Source: Tritrichomonas musculus
Taxonomy: Eukaryota; Parabasalia; Tritrichomonadida; Tritrichomonadidae
Direction of reading: 5' to 3'
DNA length: 64,000 nucleotides
Assembly: GCA_039105265.1 (NCBI GenBank)
Contig: JAPFFF010000019.1
Span: 2,760,501-2,824,500, forward strand
Shown here: positions 26,007-34,569 of the stretch, in pieces
Numbering within the stretch: the stretch's first letter is position 1
Layout: the number at the start of each line of letters is the position of its first letter
Position numbers and translations under genes: made by a program
Notes under the pieces: generated by a model
The model's input: only the letters and a program-made list of their open reading frames with translations
What the model was told of the DNA's origin: nothing
Database searches by the model: none

Positions 26007-26882
26007 TTATTCAAAATATTGAAAATCATTAAAATACATTTCAATCATTTCATGCAATTGGTTTAACAATTCAATTCGTGCATAAACGACACATTTATCA
26101 ATTCTCATATCATTTTCATTGAAATTCTCATGAATCAAATTTTTGATATCACGATTGCATGACATTGAGATTGGTAAATTATCTCTGAAAAACCAGTTTT
26201 CTTCCTGGTTATTGAAATGATTTCGAATTCTTGATAATGAATCAAAATGTCTTCGAACAAGATGTAATTTAACATGTGTTGGTGTATCTGGAATTGATTC
26301 CTTCCAAATGAAGAAAACATAATCGTGTTCATGATTATTTGGAACAGTTCTTGGAATTAAATTGTTAATTTGATTTTGTTGGTCATTGATTTGAATTTGT
26401 TGTATATAAATTTCAGAATCTTTTTCATAAATTCGACTTTTATGCCAATCAATTGACATTTCATTAATATCATTTTGAAATTTCAATTCATTAATTTGTT
26501 CTTGTAATTGATTGCGTTGCTGATTAAAGTATGAATCAAGAAGTTTCATTATATCAAATGAATATGATGGGGAACACCAAATAGCAATATGATTAACAAG
26601 TAAACGGTGAACATAAATTCCTCGTAAATTGATTGGAAGAAATGGTCGATTTTCATATAATTTCTCATCCGGCGAAATTCCTCCGGATGCGTTTATGTAA
26701 TCAAGAAGTTCTTTAGAACTTTGATTTTGAAACCAATGACGAGCTGGTTTATTTGAATGACAGGAATTGATTATAGATTGAATTTGAAACATGTCATCAG
26801 ATTTGGAGTGAATGATTCTAAGTTGTTCATTGTATTGTAAATATTCGTATTCATCATTGATTGGTGTAACAATTGTGTTCAT
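26007..26882 (-). CDS. KilA-N domain protein (291 aa)
   Basis: Residues about 8-115 form a KilA-N DNA-binding domain: MFQIQSIINSCHSNKPARHW, then LRGIYVHRLLVNHIAIWCS and YSFDIMKLLDSYF. A coiled coil (about 118-170) and a second domain follow (YVFFIWKESIPDTPTHVKLH, LVRRHFDSLSRI). This layout is typical of large DNA viruses and their mobile relatives. The homolog in D is at 45403. The linker near residues 62-70 is encoded by a hairpin. Probably an element-borne regulator. Confidence 0.8.
   Translation of the reverse strand: MNTIVTPINDEYEYLQYNEQLRIIHSKSDDMFQIQSIINSCHSNKPARHWFQNQSSKELLDYINASGGISPDEKLYENRPFLPINLRGIYVHRLLVNHIAIWCSPSYSFDIMKLLDSYFNQQRNQLQEQINELKFQNDINEMSIDWHKSRIYEKDSEIYIQQIQINDQQNQINNLIPRTVPNNHEHDYVFFIWKESIPDTPTHVKLHLVRRHFDSLSRIRNHFNNQEENWFFRDNLPISMSCNRDIKNLIHENFNENDMRIDKCVVYARIELLNQLHEMIEMYFNDFQYFE
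26666..26689. repeat. Hairpin in the KilA-N gene linker
   Basis: CATCCGG and CCGGATG pair across a 10-nt loop, within the linker before LRGIYVHRL. The KilA-N gene of D has a different hairpin at the same protein position (45620-45643). Confidence 0.6.
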
Positions 26883-27747
26883 TTTTGAAGAAGAAAAAAA
26901 ATTAAAAAAAAATTAAATTTGAAAAATAAATTTTATTAATCCACTTTTTGAATAGAATAATATAAATGTGAAAATTTCATGTTTACAGTTGATTTGAGAA
27001 TCTGATTTTTAAAATATATATTACTATATAAGTCCGCAATATAATTGTATAATTACTTTGTTTCACTGAGCTAAAGAAGTTGATTATTAAAAATGTTAAT
27101 ATTTTTTTCACACTGATTTCATAGAATAAACTTATTATGATACTGTAAAACGTTGTTTTATTGATGTTCTTGTGTAACTAATTGCGATTAGCTATTTTAT
27201 TTGAAATTTGAATTTTCAAGATATTAGATGAGATAATCATCTGAAACCAAAAATCGAAAAAGTGAAATATTTGAAATTGGGGTTATGTGATGATTACAAA
27301 TATATATGATATTTGTTCCAAAAGATGCTCTGGATATAAAATTCGAAAAATCGGAAATTTCCGTAAAATTGAGAGAGCATTGAATTTAAAAATTTTATAA
27401 TTGAATAGAAGATGCCATGCTCAGAATTTATCAGATTTCTCTGATGAATTTTATTTAAGAAGTAATTCAATTTATCAGATTCTGCAGAATTCTTTCACAA
27501 TTATTACAGATTTGTCGGATGATTTTAATTTGAATAGTAATTCAAAATTACAGATTTGTCGGATGATTTTAATTTGAGAACTCTATCAAAAATACAGATT
27601 TGTCGGATGATTCTAATTTGAATAGTAATTCAATTTTACCGAAAAATTAGATTTATAAGATAATTCAAATAACGAATAAAAAAAATATTTTTAATAATTT
27701 ATTTTTCATATATTTTTTCGAGTATGGGATTTCCCATAGTCGTCATT
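26883..27747. other. 865-bp non-coding stretch between KilA-N and polB, holding a tandem array
   Basis: No convincing gene. Very AT-rich. Its last third holds a 44-bp tandem array (27432-27638), followed by TATGGGA TT TCCCATA at 27723-27738, just past the polB stop. It is the longest gene-free stretch in element B, suggesting a regulatory or replication role. Confidence 0.6.
27432..27638. repeat. Tandem array with 44-bp period
   Basis: Units begin with CAGATTTGTCGGATGATTTT or variants at 27432, 27476 (shortened to 31 bp), 27507, 27551 and 27595. The three rightmost are nearly identical; the leftmost is more diverged. Repeated core: CAGATTTGTCGGATGATT plus AATAGTAATTCAA. Confidence 0.8.
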
Positions 27748-30700
27748 TCATTGAATAATATAATCATTAGCAGTAATTCCTTTAACAAATGGTGCACATG
27801 AATTATTTTCTAAAACAATCATTTTTGTATGTAAACCAGTTAACGCATTTTTTTGAATAGTCAATTTTGACATTTGATTTCCATTCATTTGAAGATTAAT
27901 ATTCTTACCTTGTTTAACAGAATTGTTTTCAATAATATCTTTATAATCAGATGATTTGATTACATTCTTCTTAAGCGATACTCCTTTTAATTTTAGAGAT
28001 TTGGTTTGTCCATTATTATTCCAAATGGTATAACATTTGGGTGCAAGAGCAATCATGTTTTCACCTGTTTTTTCAATAGCACAACCAAGAACCTTTTTTT
28101 CATCTTCGATTGTATTAATTGAAGGGTTTGGCATGAATTCGTAAACATGTTTGTCATAGAATTCTTTGTTTTTGATAACATGATTGAATAATTGAGTTGG
28201 AGGTTCATTTGGATTACCTGAAACAGCATAGTACATTGAATCAGTATCTCCTTCAATATAATGAATTTTATCCATGTCCAAGCATTTATTCATGAAATCG
28301 TAATAGAATGTTAAATACCAGAATTTGGCATTATCAAGTGTCCAAAGTGATTCTTGTAAACAAGTTGTACAATGATATGATTTTGGAGAATGTTGTATCA
28401 TAAATGTGTTATCATTTAATTGAGCACCTCCCATATAAGTTTGTGATATAATTGATTGATAAGCCTTATTTGCATCACAAATTTTGATTTTAGAGAACTT
28501 CTCAGTATTCATTCCATCATATCCATAAGAACCATTCATTGAGATTTTGTAGAACTTCTCATTCCCCTTTGATTTACCAGATATGATATCCTGACGTTTT
28601 TTCATAAATTCATTAACAAATTGGTTGAATCCAGTGTGACATTCATATTGTGAAACAGATTTGACATCATCGATTATCAATCCGTGGTCGAGAAGGAACC
28701 AAAGGTAATAATTTGAGAAAACCATGTATTCCCCATTTGTGTCAAGCAACATTGTTAATTTACGTTCTTCCTTATCGATTGAATTTAAATTGTTTGATTT
28801 CATGTAATTGTACATGTATGAACCAATTGTTTCTTCATTATTTGTGATATTAATGTTTCGAAATACTGGTGGGAAATTAATGAAATAATTGATTTTTGAT
28901 TTGGGACATGATAGTTTCACAACAGCATAGAAAACATAATTTGGTTTATTTGAAAAACGTGATTTTGAAGTTATGATTTTCATACAACGTTCTCGAGATT
29001 GTTTATCCTTTGCTTCAATCCTTCGAATGAAAGCACCTGGCATGAACATAATTCCTCCATGGTACTTAATAAATGGATGTGAATTTGATGAAAATGATGA
29101 AGGATAAAGTGAATTGAAATCAATTCCAAGAATATGTGTTTGAACGTTTTGAGTTTCATAAGAGATTACCTTGTTATTAATTCCGTCGTAACGGAATTTG
29201 TTGATATGAGTTTCACCTTTGATGTTAACACGATGCATTACATTTGATAATCCACCAGCAATTGCATTTCGAATTGTATAATATTCATCTTCATTATTTA
29301 TCAAAGTTGGAAGATGATGTAGTTTGCAATATTTTTTTAATTGAATTCTCAATGCAGTTATTTTTGGGTCATCTCGTTTTCGAAGTTTATTGCATTCAGC
29401 GCAAGCCAACAAACAATTTGAAAATTCATGTCCAATATCATTGTTAATTCTATCAAGAGTTGGTTTGTTTTGATATGTGAAATGCTCTTTACAAAGATGA
29501 CATTTACCTTTAATTGGGTCATTGTAAAGTTTGAGAAATTCTTTGTAATCATTGGATGAAACACATTTTGAAAGGTCTCTTTTAGGATTATGAGTAAGAT
29601 TGTATCGTTCATCTTGTTTGTAATAATTTTCACATTTGAATTGCCACCATTTAGGATTTGGAATGAATTCGTTGTATTTATGTATAGGATTGTAATTTTC
29701 ATGAGGATTGAAATCCTTGTATGCCAGAGCATATTTTATACAAGATGCATTCTTAGATAATGATAAATTGGATATCAAATCAACTTTGTATTGAGCATTG
29801 AGTTGAATTAAATTGTCAATTGGTTTAATCATCATTTCAACATCATTGTCATTATAAGCAAGCAAGTAATCCCATCGTGTTTTATAGTTTTTAGCATCTT
29901 CGAGATAGATTTGATAATCAGATTCTGAGAGTGGATTTTTTTGGTTGAGATAGCTGTCAAAGTCGTTGTATGAAAATGGTTCGGATTTAGATAATACTTC
30001 ATTGTAGTTTGATGAATTGACAGCCTCATATGGGAAAACACCTTTCACAGAATTAGTTTCACCACCAAAATCAATACCAAATTGTTTTAATGTACCTCCA
30101 GCAACAAATGATTGAGCATCAATGAATCGTAATTTTGTTGGAAGGTGGTCTGAAACGAGAATGAATTGTTTTAATGAAGATATTGTTCCAATTAATGAAT
30201 TTGATTCAACTTTCCAGTGTGAATGATTGAGATATTTCTTGAACAAATTAGAATCAAATCTTGATGAATTAAATCCGAAAACGGTTATGGTATAAATATT
30301 TGTATCAATATCATAAATTTTATCAGCAGGTAGAAACGATTTGTCATAAACGATTTTATCATTCAGTACTTCCATCGATTGTTCAAACAACCATGAAATC
30401 CATTCTGGAATAAACTCTTCAGACTCTCTTAGTGAAAAGTGTTTTGTAATTAATCCTGAAGATAATTTAACACATGAAGCAACTGAAAGAGGTATTAAAC
30501 GTGAATTGATTACAGTTGAATCAGAAATCGATTTGTTAACTGATTGTTCCATCGTTTCAAAATCGTATGTCATATAATAAATGTTAGGTTTCCATTCTAA
30601 ATCGTATGCCAAACAATATTCATAAACTGGATTGTTTAAGATATGTGGACAGAATGGAAGTGGTTCCTTGTTTGGAATAAAGTTCTTCTTGAAAACTCCA

Positions 30701-32595
30701 TCACAATGTTTGACATGAGATTCAAATCTAAACATATTTTCAGCTCCTCGATGAGTGTATGAATGACATTTTGGACAAATATGTATTTGAGTTAGTTTTT
30801 CAGGATTCTTAATATACATAATATGAATAATTTGGTCTTTCGAGAAAAGTAATGCAGAATGAGTTGGATAAGATTTATCGAAAAACCATTGTTCAGATAA
30901 GTCATAATATGAAGAATTATCGTTTTTAGTGAACTCATATATATTAATATTGAGATGATATTTCTTAGACAATTCTTCCATTTGTTCCATTGTTACTCCT
31001 TTGAATTCTTTGAGAATCTTTAATCCTTGTTTTGGAATTTTGGTGTTATATTCAATGTTATGTTCTTTGAGAAGGATTTTTTTAGCAACCTTAGTTCTAT
31101 CTTGTACTCGATATTTTTGAGTGTCTGCAAGTTTATGTATTTCAACATTATTTACAATTATGATATCACTCAAACAGATTGCAAGAAATCGATAGAAACA
31201 TAATTTATCATCTTCATTGTCAGATATAATAAAATCATTTTTGATGAATTCTTCTGGTAAATCTTTGATATGTCCAGTAACCTTTCGCATTCGTGAGACA
31301 GTAAATGAAATTGAACCAACGATTGTTAATTTAGTTGATGAAGATGATGTTTCATATGAATTGATATTCGATTCAATATACATTTTAACATAATCAAGGT
31401 CCTGAATTGAATTTACAATAATTGGAATTGATTCTTTAAAGTTTCTCCATTTGATTTCACGAGCCTCATATTCATATTTATTTTCATCAGAATCTTCACC
31501 AAAATTAACTGTAGGAGATTCAAATACACCAGATAATTGGAAATGAATTTTGAATGGTTTTAGTTCTCTATCAAATACTTGTTGCAATGATTCGAAGATT
31601 TGATTTAATGATGAGATTTGATTGAAATAATAAATAACAATTGGGGAGCCATTGTATTGTTTCTGAGCAATATTTGTTTCGGGATAGTTGTTATAATAAT
31701 CCCAAACCTCAACTGCTTTATCAAAATCATGTGGTTCATTAATCATAAGATAATCATTGTGTTTTGATTTAAATTTGTTATTGAATTTATCAAGATATTC
31801 ATATAATTCTTCGTTTTCAGGAATGTAATATTCAAGTAAATGGGATTTATCGTGAATTTCTTTTTGTTCAATTTTCTTGAGATTCTCTTCTTTATTATAT
31901 TGTTTAATTAATTTAATTGCATTATCGACTGCTTCATAAGCACGTTTAATTGCATTTTCAAGTTTTTCTTTTTTCAATTGATTATCAAATTTGTTCTGAG
32001 AATTAATTCTTACAAGTTCATCTAAAGAATTGATTTGTTTGTATTCGTTTTTATCAAATTTGTTGAAGAAATTATTATCATCACGAACTTGTTTATCATG
32101 AAATTCTTGATTGATTTGTTGTTGTTGTTCATTGAAATATTGATAATCAGATTCATTTGGTTGTTCATCTTCATAAAATGATTCACGATTTAATATATCT
32201 TGATAATTGTGTTCATAAGATTTATTTAATTCATGCTGTTTATTATAATATTGATTATATGTTTCATTCAATTCATCATCATTAATCGATTCATTATTAA
32301 TATAATCTAGATAATTTTGTTCATATTGACGACGATTTTGTTCATGAGTTATGAAATTATCAAGTTTTATCAGAAAATCATCACTATTATTAAAATCAAG
32401 CCCAATTATTTGTTGGGCATTATGTTGATTAAGATATGTATATAATGTTCTGATATTTCGTAATTTAGCACCTCCTCGATATCGACGAGTATCTGCAATT
32501 TCAAGATTTTCATTAAGTCCTTGATTAATATTATTAATAGATTCAATAATATCGTCATTAGTAAAATCAATAAATGAATTTTGGTTGAAAGCCAT
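27748..32595 (-). CDS. Protein-primed DNA polymerase B with embedded HNH-type module (1615 aa)
   Basis: Domain order: Gln/Glu-rich coiled N-terminus (to about 250); a conserved region with DDKLCFYRFLAICL (about 467) and HIMYI (about 590), perhaps a cysteine-protease-like fold; a zinc finger HICPKC...HVKHC (605-632); exonuclease motifs YDFETMEQ (about 678), FGFNSSRFDSN (about 777), YNDNDVEMM (about 915); an HNH-like CHLC...LDRINNDIGH...CAECN (1028-1070); polymerase motifs DFNSLYPS (about 1158), KISMNGSYGYDG (about 1355), GDTDSMY (about 1451) and KLKGVSLKK. It is far longer than phage protein-primed polymerases. It would replicate the element from its termini. Confidence 0.92.
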   Translation of the reverse strand: MAFNQNSFIDFTNDDIIESINNINQGLNENLEIADTRRYRGGAKLRNIRTLYTYLNQHNAQQIIGLDFNNSDDFLIKLDNFITHEQNRRQYEQNYLDYINNESINDDELNETYNQYYNKQHELNKSYEHNYQDILNRESFYEDEQPNESDYQYFNEQQQQINQEFHDKQVRDDNNFFNKFDKNEYKQINSLDELVRINSQNKFDNQLKKEKLENAIKRAYEAVDNAIKLIKQYNKEENLKKIEQKEIHDKSHLLEYYIPENEELYEYLDKFNNKFKSKHNDYLMINEPHDFDKAVEVWDYYNNYPETNIAQKQYNGSPIVIYYFNQISSLNQIFESLQQVFDRELKPFKIHFQLSGVFESPTVNFGEDSDENKYEYEAREIKWRNFKESIPIIVNSIQDLDYVKMYIESNINSYETSSSSTKLTIVGSISFTVSRMRKVTGHIKDLPEEFIKNDFIISDNEDDKLCFYRFLAICLSDIIIVNNVEIHKLADTQKYRVQDRTKVAKKILLKEHNIEYNTKIPKQGLKILKEFKGVTMEQMEELSKKYHLNINIYEFTKNDNSSYYDLSEQWFFDKSYPTHSALLFSKDQIIHIMYIKNPEKLTQIHICPKCHSYTHRGAENMFRFESHVKHCDGVFKKNFIPNKEPLPFCPHILNNPVYEYCLAYDLEWKPNIYYMTYDFETMEQSVNKSISDSTVINSRLIPLSVASCVKLSSGLITKHFSLRESEEFIPEWISWLFEQSMEVLNDKIVYDKSFLPADKIYDIDTNIYTITVFGFNSSRFDSNLFKKYLNHSHWKVESNSLIGTISSLKQFILVSDHLPTKLRFIDAQSFVAGGTLKQFGIDFGGETNSVKGVFPYEAVNSSNYNEVLSKSEPFSYNDFDSYLNQKNPLSESDYQIYLEDAKNYKTRWDYLLAYNDNDVEMMIKPIDNLIQLNAQYKVDLISNLSLSKNASCIKYALAYKDFNPHENYNPIHKYNEFIPNPKWWQFKCENYYKQDERYNLTHNPKRDLSKCVSSNDYKEFLKLYNDPIKGKCHLCKEHFTYQNKPTLDRINNDIGHEFSNCLLACAECNKLRKRDDPKITALRIQLKKYCKLHHLPTLINNEDEYYTIRNAIAGGLSNVMHRVNIKGETHINKFRYDGINNKVISYETQNVQTHILGIDFNSLYPSSFSSNSHPFIKYHGGIMFMPGAFIRRIEAKDKQSRERCMKIITSKSRFSNKPNYVFYAVVKLSCPKSKINYFINFPPVFRNINITNNEETIGSYMYNYMKSNNLNSIDKEERKLTMLLDTNGEYMVFSNYYLWFLLDHGLIIDDVKSVSQYECHTGFNQFVNEFMKKRQDIISGKSKGNEKFYKISMNGSYGYDGMNTEKFSKIKICDANKAYQSIISQTYMGGAQLNDNTFMIQHSPKSYHCTTCLQESLWTLDNAKFWYLTFYYDFMNKCLDMDKIHYIEGDTDSMYYAVSGNPNEPPTQLFNHVIKNKEFYDKHVYEFMPNPSINTIEDEKKVLGCAIEKTGENMIALAPKCYTIWNNNGQTKSLKLKGVSLKKNVIKSSDYKDIIENNSVKQGKNINLQMNGNQMSKLTIQKNALTGLHTKMIVLENNSCAPFVKGITANDYIIQ

Positions 32596-32637
32596 TTATC
32601 AAAAATAAAAATGTGGAAAAAAATTAGTTCAAAAATT

Positions 32638-32901
32638 AATTTTATAACTTGTTCTCAGATTCATTCTGGAGCCCTTATTTAAATTTTAAATCCCAAATTA
32701 ACTTTGAAATAAATTTTAAAATGAGTGTTTAGCGCTTTATGACAGGCCTTGTTCTACAACAGATTATGGAGGCTAATTAAAATTTAAACCCTGTGGATAA
32801 GTTTTTCGTTAATTTTCAAAATGAGGTTTTGAGCTTGGTTCCTGGTATTGGGAGACCTAGAAAAATTATTCGACCACCAATACGAACATACATATACTAC
32901 T
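32638..32901 (-). repeat. Right terminal inverted repeat of element B
   Basis: Inverse of 10750-11013 with about four differences, ending CATACATATACTACT at 32901. The polB start is about 300 bp from this end. Confidence 0.92.
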
Positions 32902-33337
32902 GTGCAAACTTATCTAGATATTCATATAATTCTTCATTTTCAATGAATTGCTTTTGATGCTTTCTCATTAATGGAGCATCAGGTATTATCAATTTATTAG
33001 GGTTTTGTAGTACAGGATGCTTATGATTTTCTATTAATTGAATAGCTTCATTGAGAGCATTTTTAGCTTTATCAATTGCTACTTGTATAGCGTGCTCATT
33101 TGTGATGAAATTATCAATATCTTCGGTGCTAAGAGTATCTTTTTTGATGATATTGTATGCATTACGATTATTGAGCCAATCACATAATACTTCAACGTTT
33201 TTTTGTCTATTCAATGCATCAGTTTTAGTGTTTGTTGATAAAGGCAACTTCGTGTTGAAATAGTCGTTAATATCATAAATGAATACAGTGATATCATCAT
33301 TAGAAATGTCTTTAAATGAACTATAATTGTAGGACAT
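32902..33337 (-). pseudogene. DNA polymerase B, N-terminal fragment only
   Basis: About 145 codons (MSYNYSSFKDISNDDITVFI) similar to the start of F's PolB: both have KTDA/KTEAWNR.KNVEVLCDWLNNRNA and NEELYEYLDK. No polymerase motif is present because the gene is cut where element B ends. Confidence 0.75.
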
Positions 33338-33555
33338 TTTGAACCAAAAAAAATTAATTCATGATGATGTCATAAAAATAAAAAAATAATTATCACTTAA
33401 ATGATGACATGATCTAATGAAATGAATACAGTATTTTGTGTGTATTGAAGAGAATTTGATGAAAACAATAATGAATACAACATATAAATCTCAATGATAT
33501 TATATCCATCAGTAGTTCGTGCATTAGGGGTGTATAATGGACATATATCACTACT
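32902..33555 (-). mobile_element. Right-end scrap of another Polinton (start of polB plus terminal repeat)
   Basis: The order is N-terminal polB codons, a 180-bp AT-rich terminal repeat matching 64-246, then ACTACT at 33550-33555. Its left edge is the end of element B. It may be the right end of element A, which would mean that B's arrival came with loss of the intervening part, or a different element. Confidence 0.7.
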
Positions 33556-33578
33556 AAGGATATTATTGCATGATGGTA
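33338..33578. other. Terminal repeat of the scrap plus a 23-bp spacer
   Basis: 33340-33555 is non-coding terminal sequence. The 23 bp at 33556-33578 separate two termini (ACTACT and AGTAGT) and match nothing else that I can see in the window. Confidence 0.5.
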
Positions 33579-33734
33579 AGTAGTGATAGTAGACCGGCTG
33601 GAGGGGGGAGATAAAAGGGGTATCAAAAGGGGTAGGGTTAAGATAAAAGTTTTAAGTTAACGGTAGACACTTTTGAATCTTCATCTTTGAATTTACATCT
33701 TTGAACTTGTTTAGTAGTATATATCAGTCGGTTT

Positions 33735-33757
33735 CCGTCGGGCTAAAGCCCGCCGTC
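33735..33757. repeat. Hairpin insert flanked by a 5-bp direct repeat
   Basis: CCGTC / GGGCTAAAGCCCG / CCGTC in element C; element G has a single CCGTC (56539-56543) in otherwise matching sequence. This has the form of a 13-bp hairpin insertion with a 5-bp target duplication. Confidence 0.8.
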
Positions 33758-33799
33758 AACACGACTAATGAACAAAAATAACATCAACGAAAAATAGAA

Positions 33800-33837
33800 C
33801 TTTCAAAAATTTTTTATTTTTTTATCAGCAATTTATA
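33800..33837 (+). promoter_or_regulatory. Conserved T-rich leader upstream of the 68-aa gene
   Basis: AACTTTCAAAAATTTTTTAT and then TTATCAGCAATTTATA directly precede the ATG. The block is conserved at 52078-52115 and 56586-56623; a similar T-rich block with TTATC precedes the start at 44997. Probable promoter, by conservation and position. Confidence 0.5.
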
Positions 33838-34044
33838 ATGTCAAACCAAGCGGAACAATTAAGCACCCTCATTAATAGAATCAATAAAAAGCTAAAAGGC
33901 TGGAGACCTGCTTTAAAATACCTCTACGATAATGATGATATCATAGATGAAGTACTAAAAGAGATAAATCACTTTATTAAACAGCTAAAGAAATTCAACG
34001 GTACTGAACAATTAATAGCTGAACTTGAAGAACTCATTTATTAG
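33838..34044 (+). CDS. Small helical protein next to the left terminus (68 aa)
   Basis: MSNQAEQLSTLINRINKKLK, then GWRPALKYLYDNDDIIDEVL and a helical end. Nearly identical copies are at 52116 (E) and 56624 (G), always the first gene inside the left terminal repeat. The D gene at 44997 may be a distant equivalent. All-helical and acidic-basic patterned; function unknown. Confidence 0.65.
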   Translation: MSNQAEQLSTLINRINKKLKGWRPALKYLYDNDDIIDEVLKEINHFIKQLKKFNGTEQLIAELEELIY

Positions 34045-34113
34045 ACAATTCATTTAATTCATTCTCAAGCTGATGAACTTTATTTTTATTTTTTTTAATT
34101 TCATGATAAAGAT

Positions 34114-34569
34114 ATGTCAACACCAAAAGTTTATGATTACATTAATTCACTTATTGAAATGTTAGATGAATCAGAGAAGTTTAAACAATGTGATTTCTCA
34201 ATATTGTGTGATAGATACCCGATACCTTGCGGAAAGGCTGCATATAAAGCTAAAGTGATATACATATCATTGAAGAACAAAGATAATGCATTTAAACGAT
34301 TATATTATGATAAGATTGTTGAACTCGGGCTCGAATATATAACATTAACATCAAATGTCAGAAGAAGGATATCAACGAATTCACTTGAGTTCTTCGTTGA
34401 AGGTTCAAATGAAGAACAATCATTTAAAGAATACAAGTATTATAATTACAGTATCAGGAAAGTTAATGATAAGAATACAAAAGAACTCATCGAACAGATG
34501 AGACAAAAATATAATATCAATACGCCTCGTCTGTTTGTAGGTGTTCAACAACAGCTCATATTAGATTAA
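34114..34569 (+). CDS. Conserved small Polinton protein (151 aa)
   Basis: Homolog of the 165-aa protein of B: YINSLIEMLDESEKFKQCDF, CDRYPIPCGKAAYKAKVIYI, ITLTSNVRRRISTNS and YYNYSIRKV align. Its end overlaps the convergent ATPase gene end by 4 bp. Unknown function; conserved as the convergent partner of the packaging ATPase. Confidence 0.6.
   Translation: MSTPKVYDYINSLIEMLDESEKFKQCDFSILCDRYPIPCGKAAYKAKVIYISLKNKDNAFKRLYYDKIVELGLEYITLTSNVRRRISTNSLEFFVEGSNEEQSFKEYKYYNYSIRKVNDKNTKELIEQMRQKYNINTPRLFVGVQQQLILD

Larger units (their letters stand above)
10750..32901. mobile_element. Complete Polinton/Maverick element B (22.15 kb), looks whole
   Basis: It is bounded by inverted repeats beginning AGTAGTATATGTATGTTCG on both ends. 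Between them lie all core genes: integrase, PolB, packaging ATPase, capsid protein, plus fibre-like, KilA-N and a set of small genes, all open. The two terminal repeats differ at only about four of 264 positions, so the insertion looks fairly young. The 6 bp outside each end (GGCGGC left, GTGCAA right) do not match, so no target-site duplication is seen. Confidence 0.9.
33579..33837 (+). repeat. Left terminal repeat region of element C
   Basis: Almost the same as 56383-56623 of element G, including GAGATAAAAGGGGTATC, a run of CATCTTTGAA-type direct repeats and GTCGGTTTCCGTC. It differs from G by one inserted hairpin (33740-33757). Confidence 0.8.

Noticed and set aside
27432-27638. 44-bp array as a CRISPR
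   Set aside because: The repeats adjoin with no unique spacers, and no cas-like gene is present.
29385-29515. The HNH module of PolB as an intein
   Set aside because: No intein splice-junction motifs are visible around it, and it lies outside polymerase motifs, where inteins usually insert.
10750-32901. A bacteriophage or prophage origin, suggested by fibre repeats, KilA-N and HNH
   Set aside because: Retroviral-type integrase, double jelly-roll capsid, packaging ATPase, protein-primed PolB and long inverted repeats together define Polintons.
33241-33257. CAAC TTCGT GTTG in the polB scrap as another hairpin insert
   Set aside because: The protein aligns with F's PolB here without a gap, so there is no sign of insertion; short stems occur by chance.
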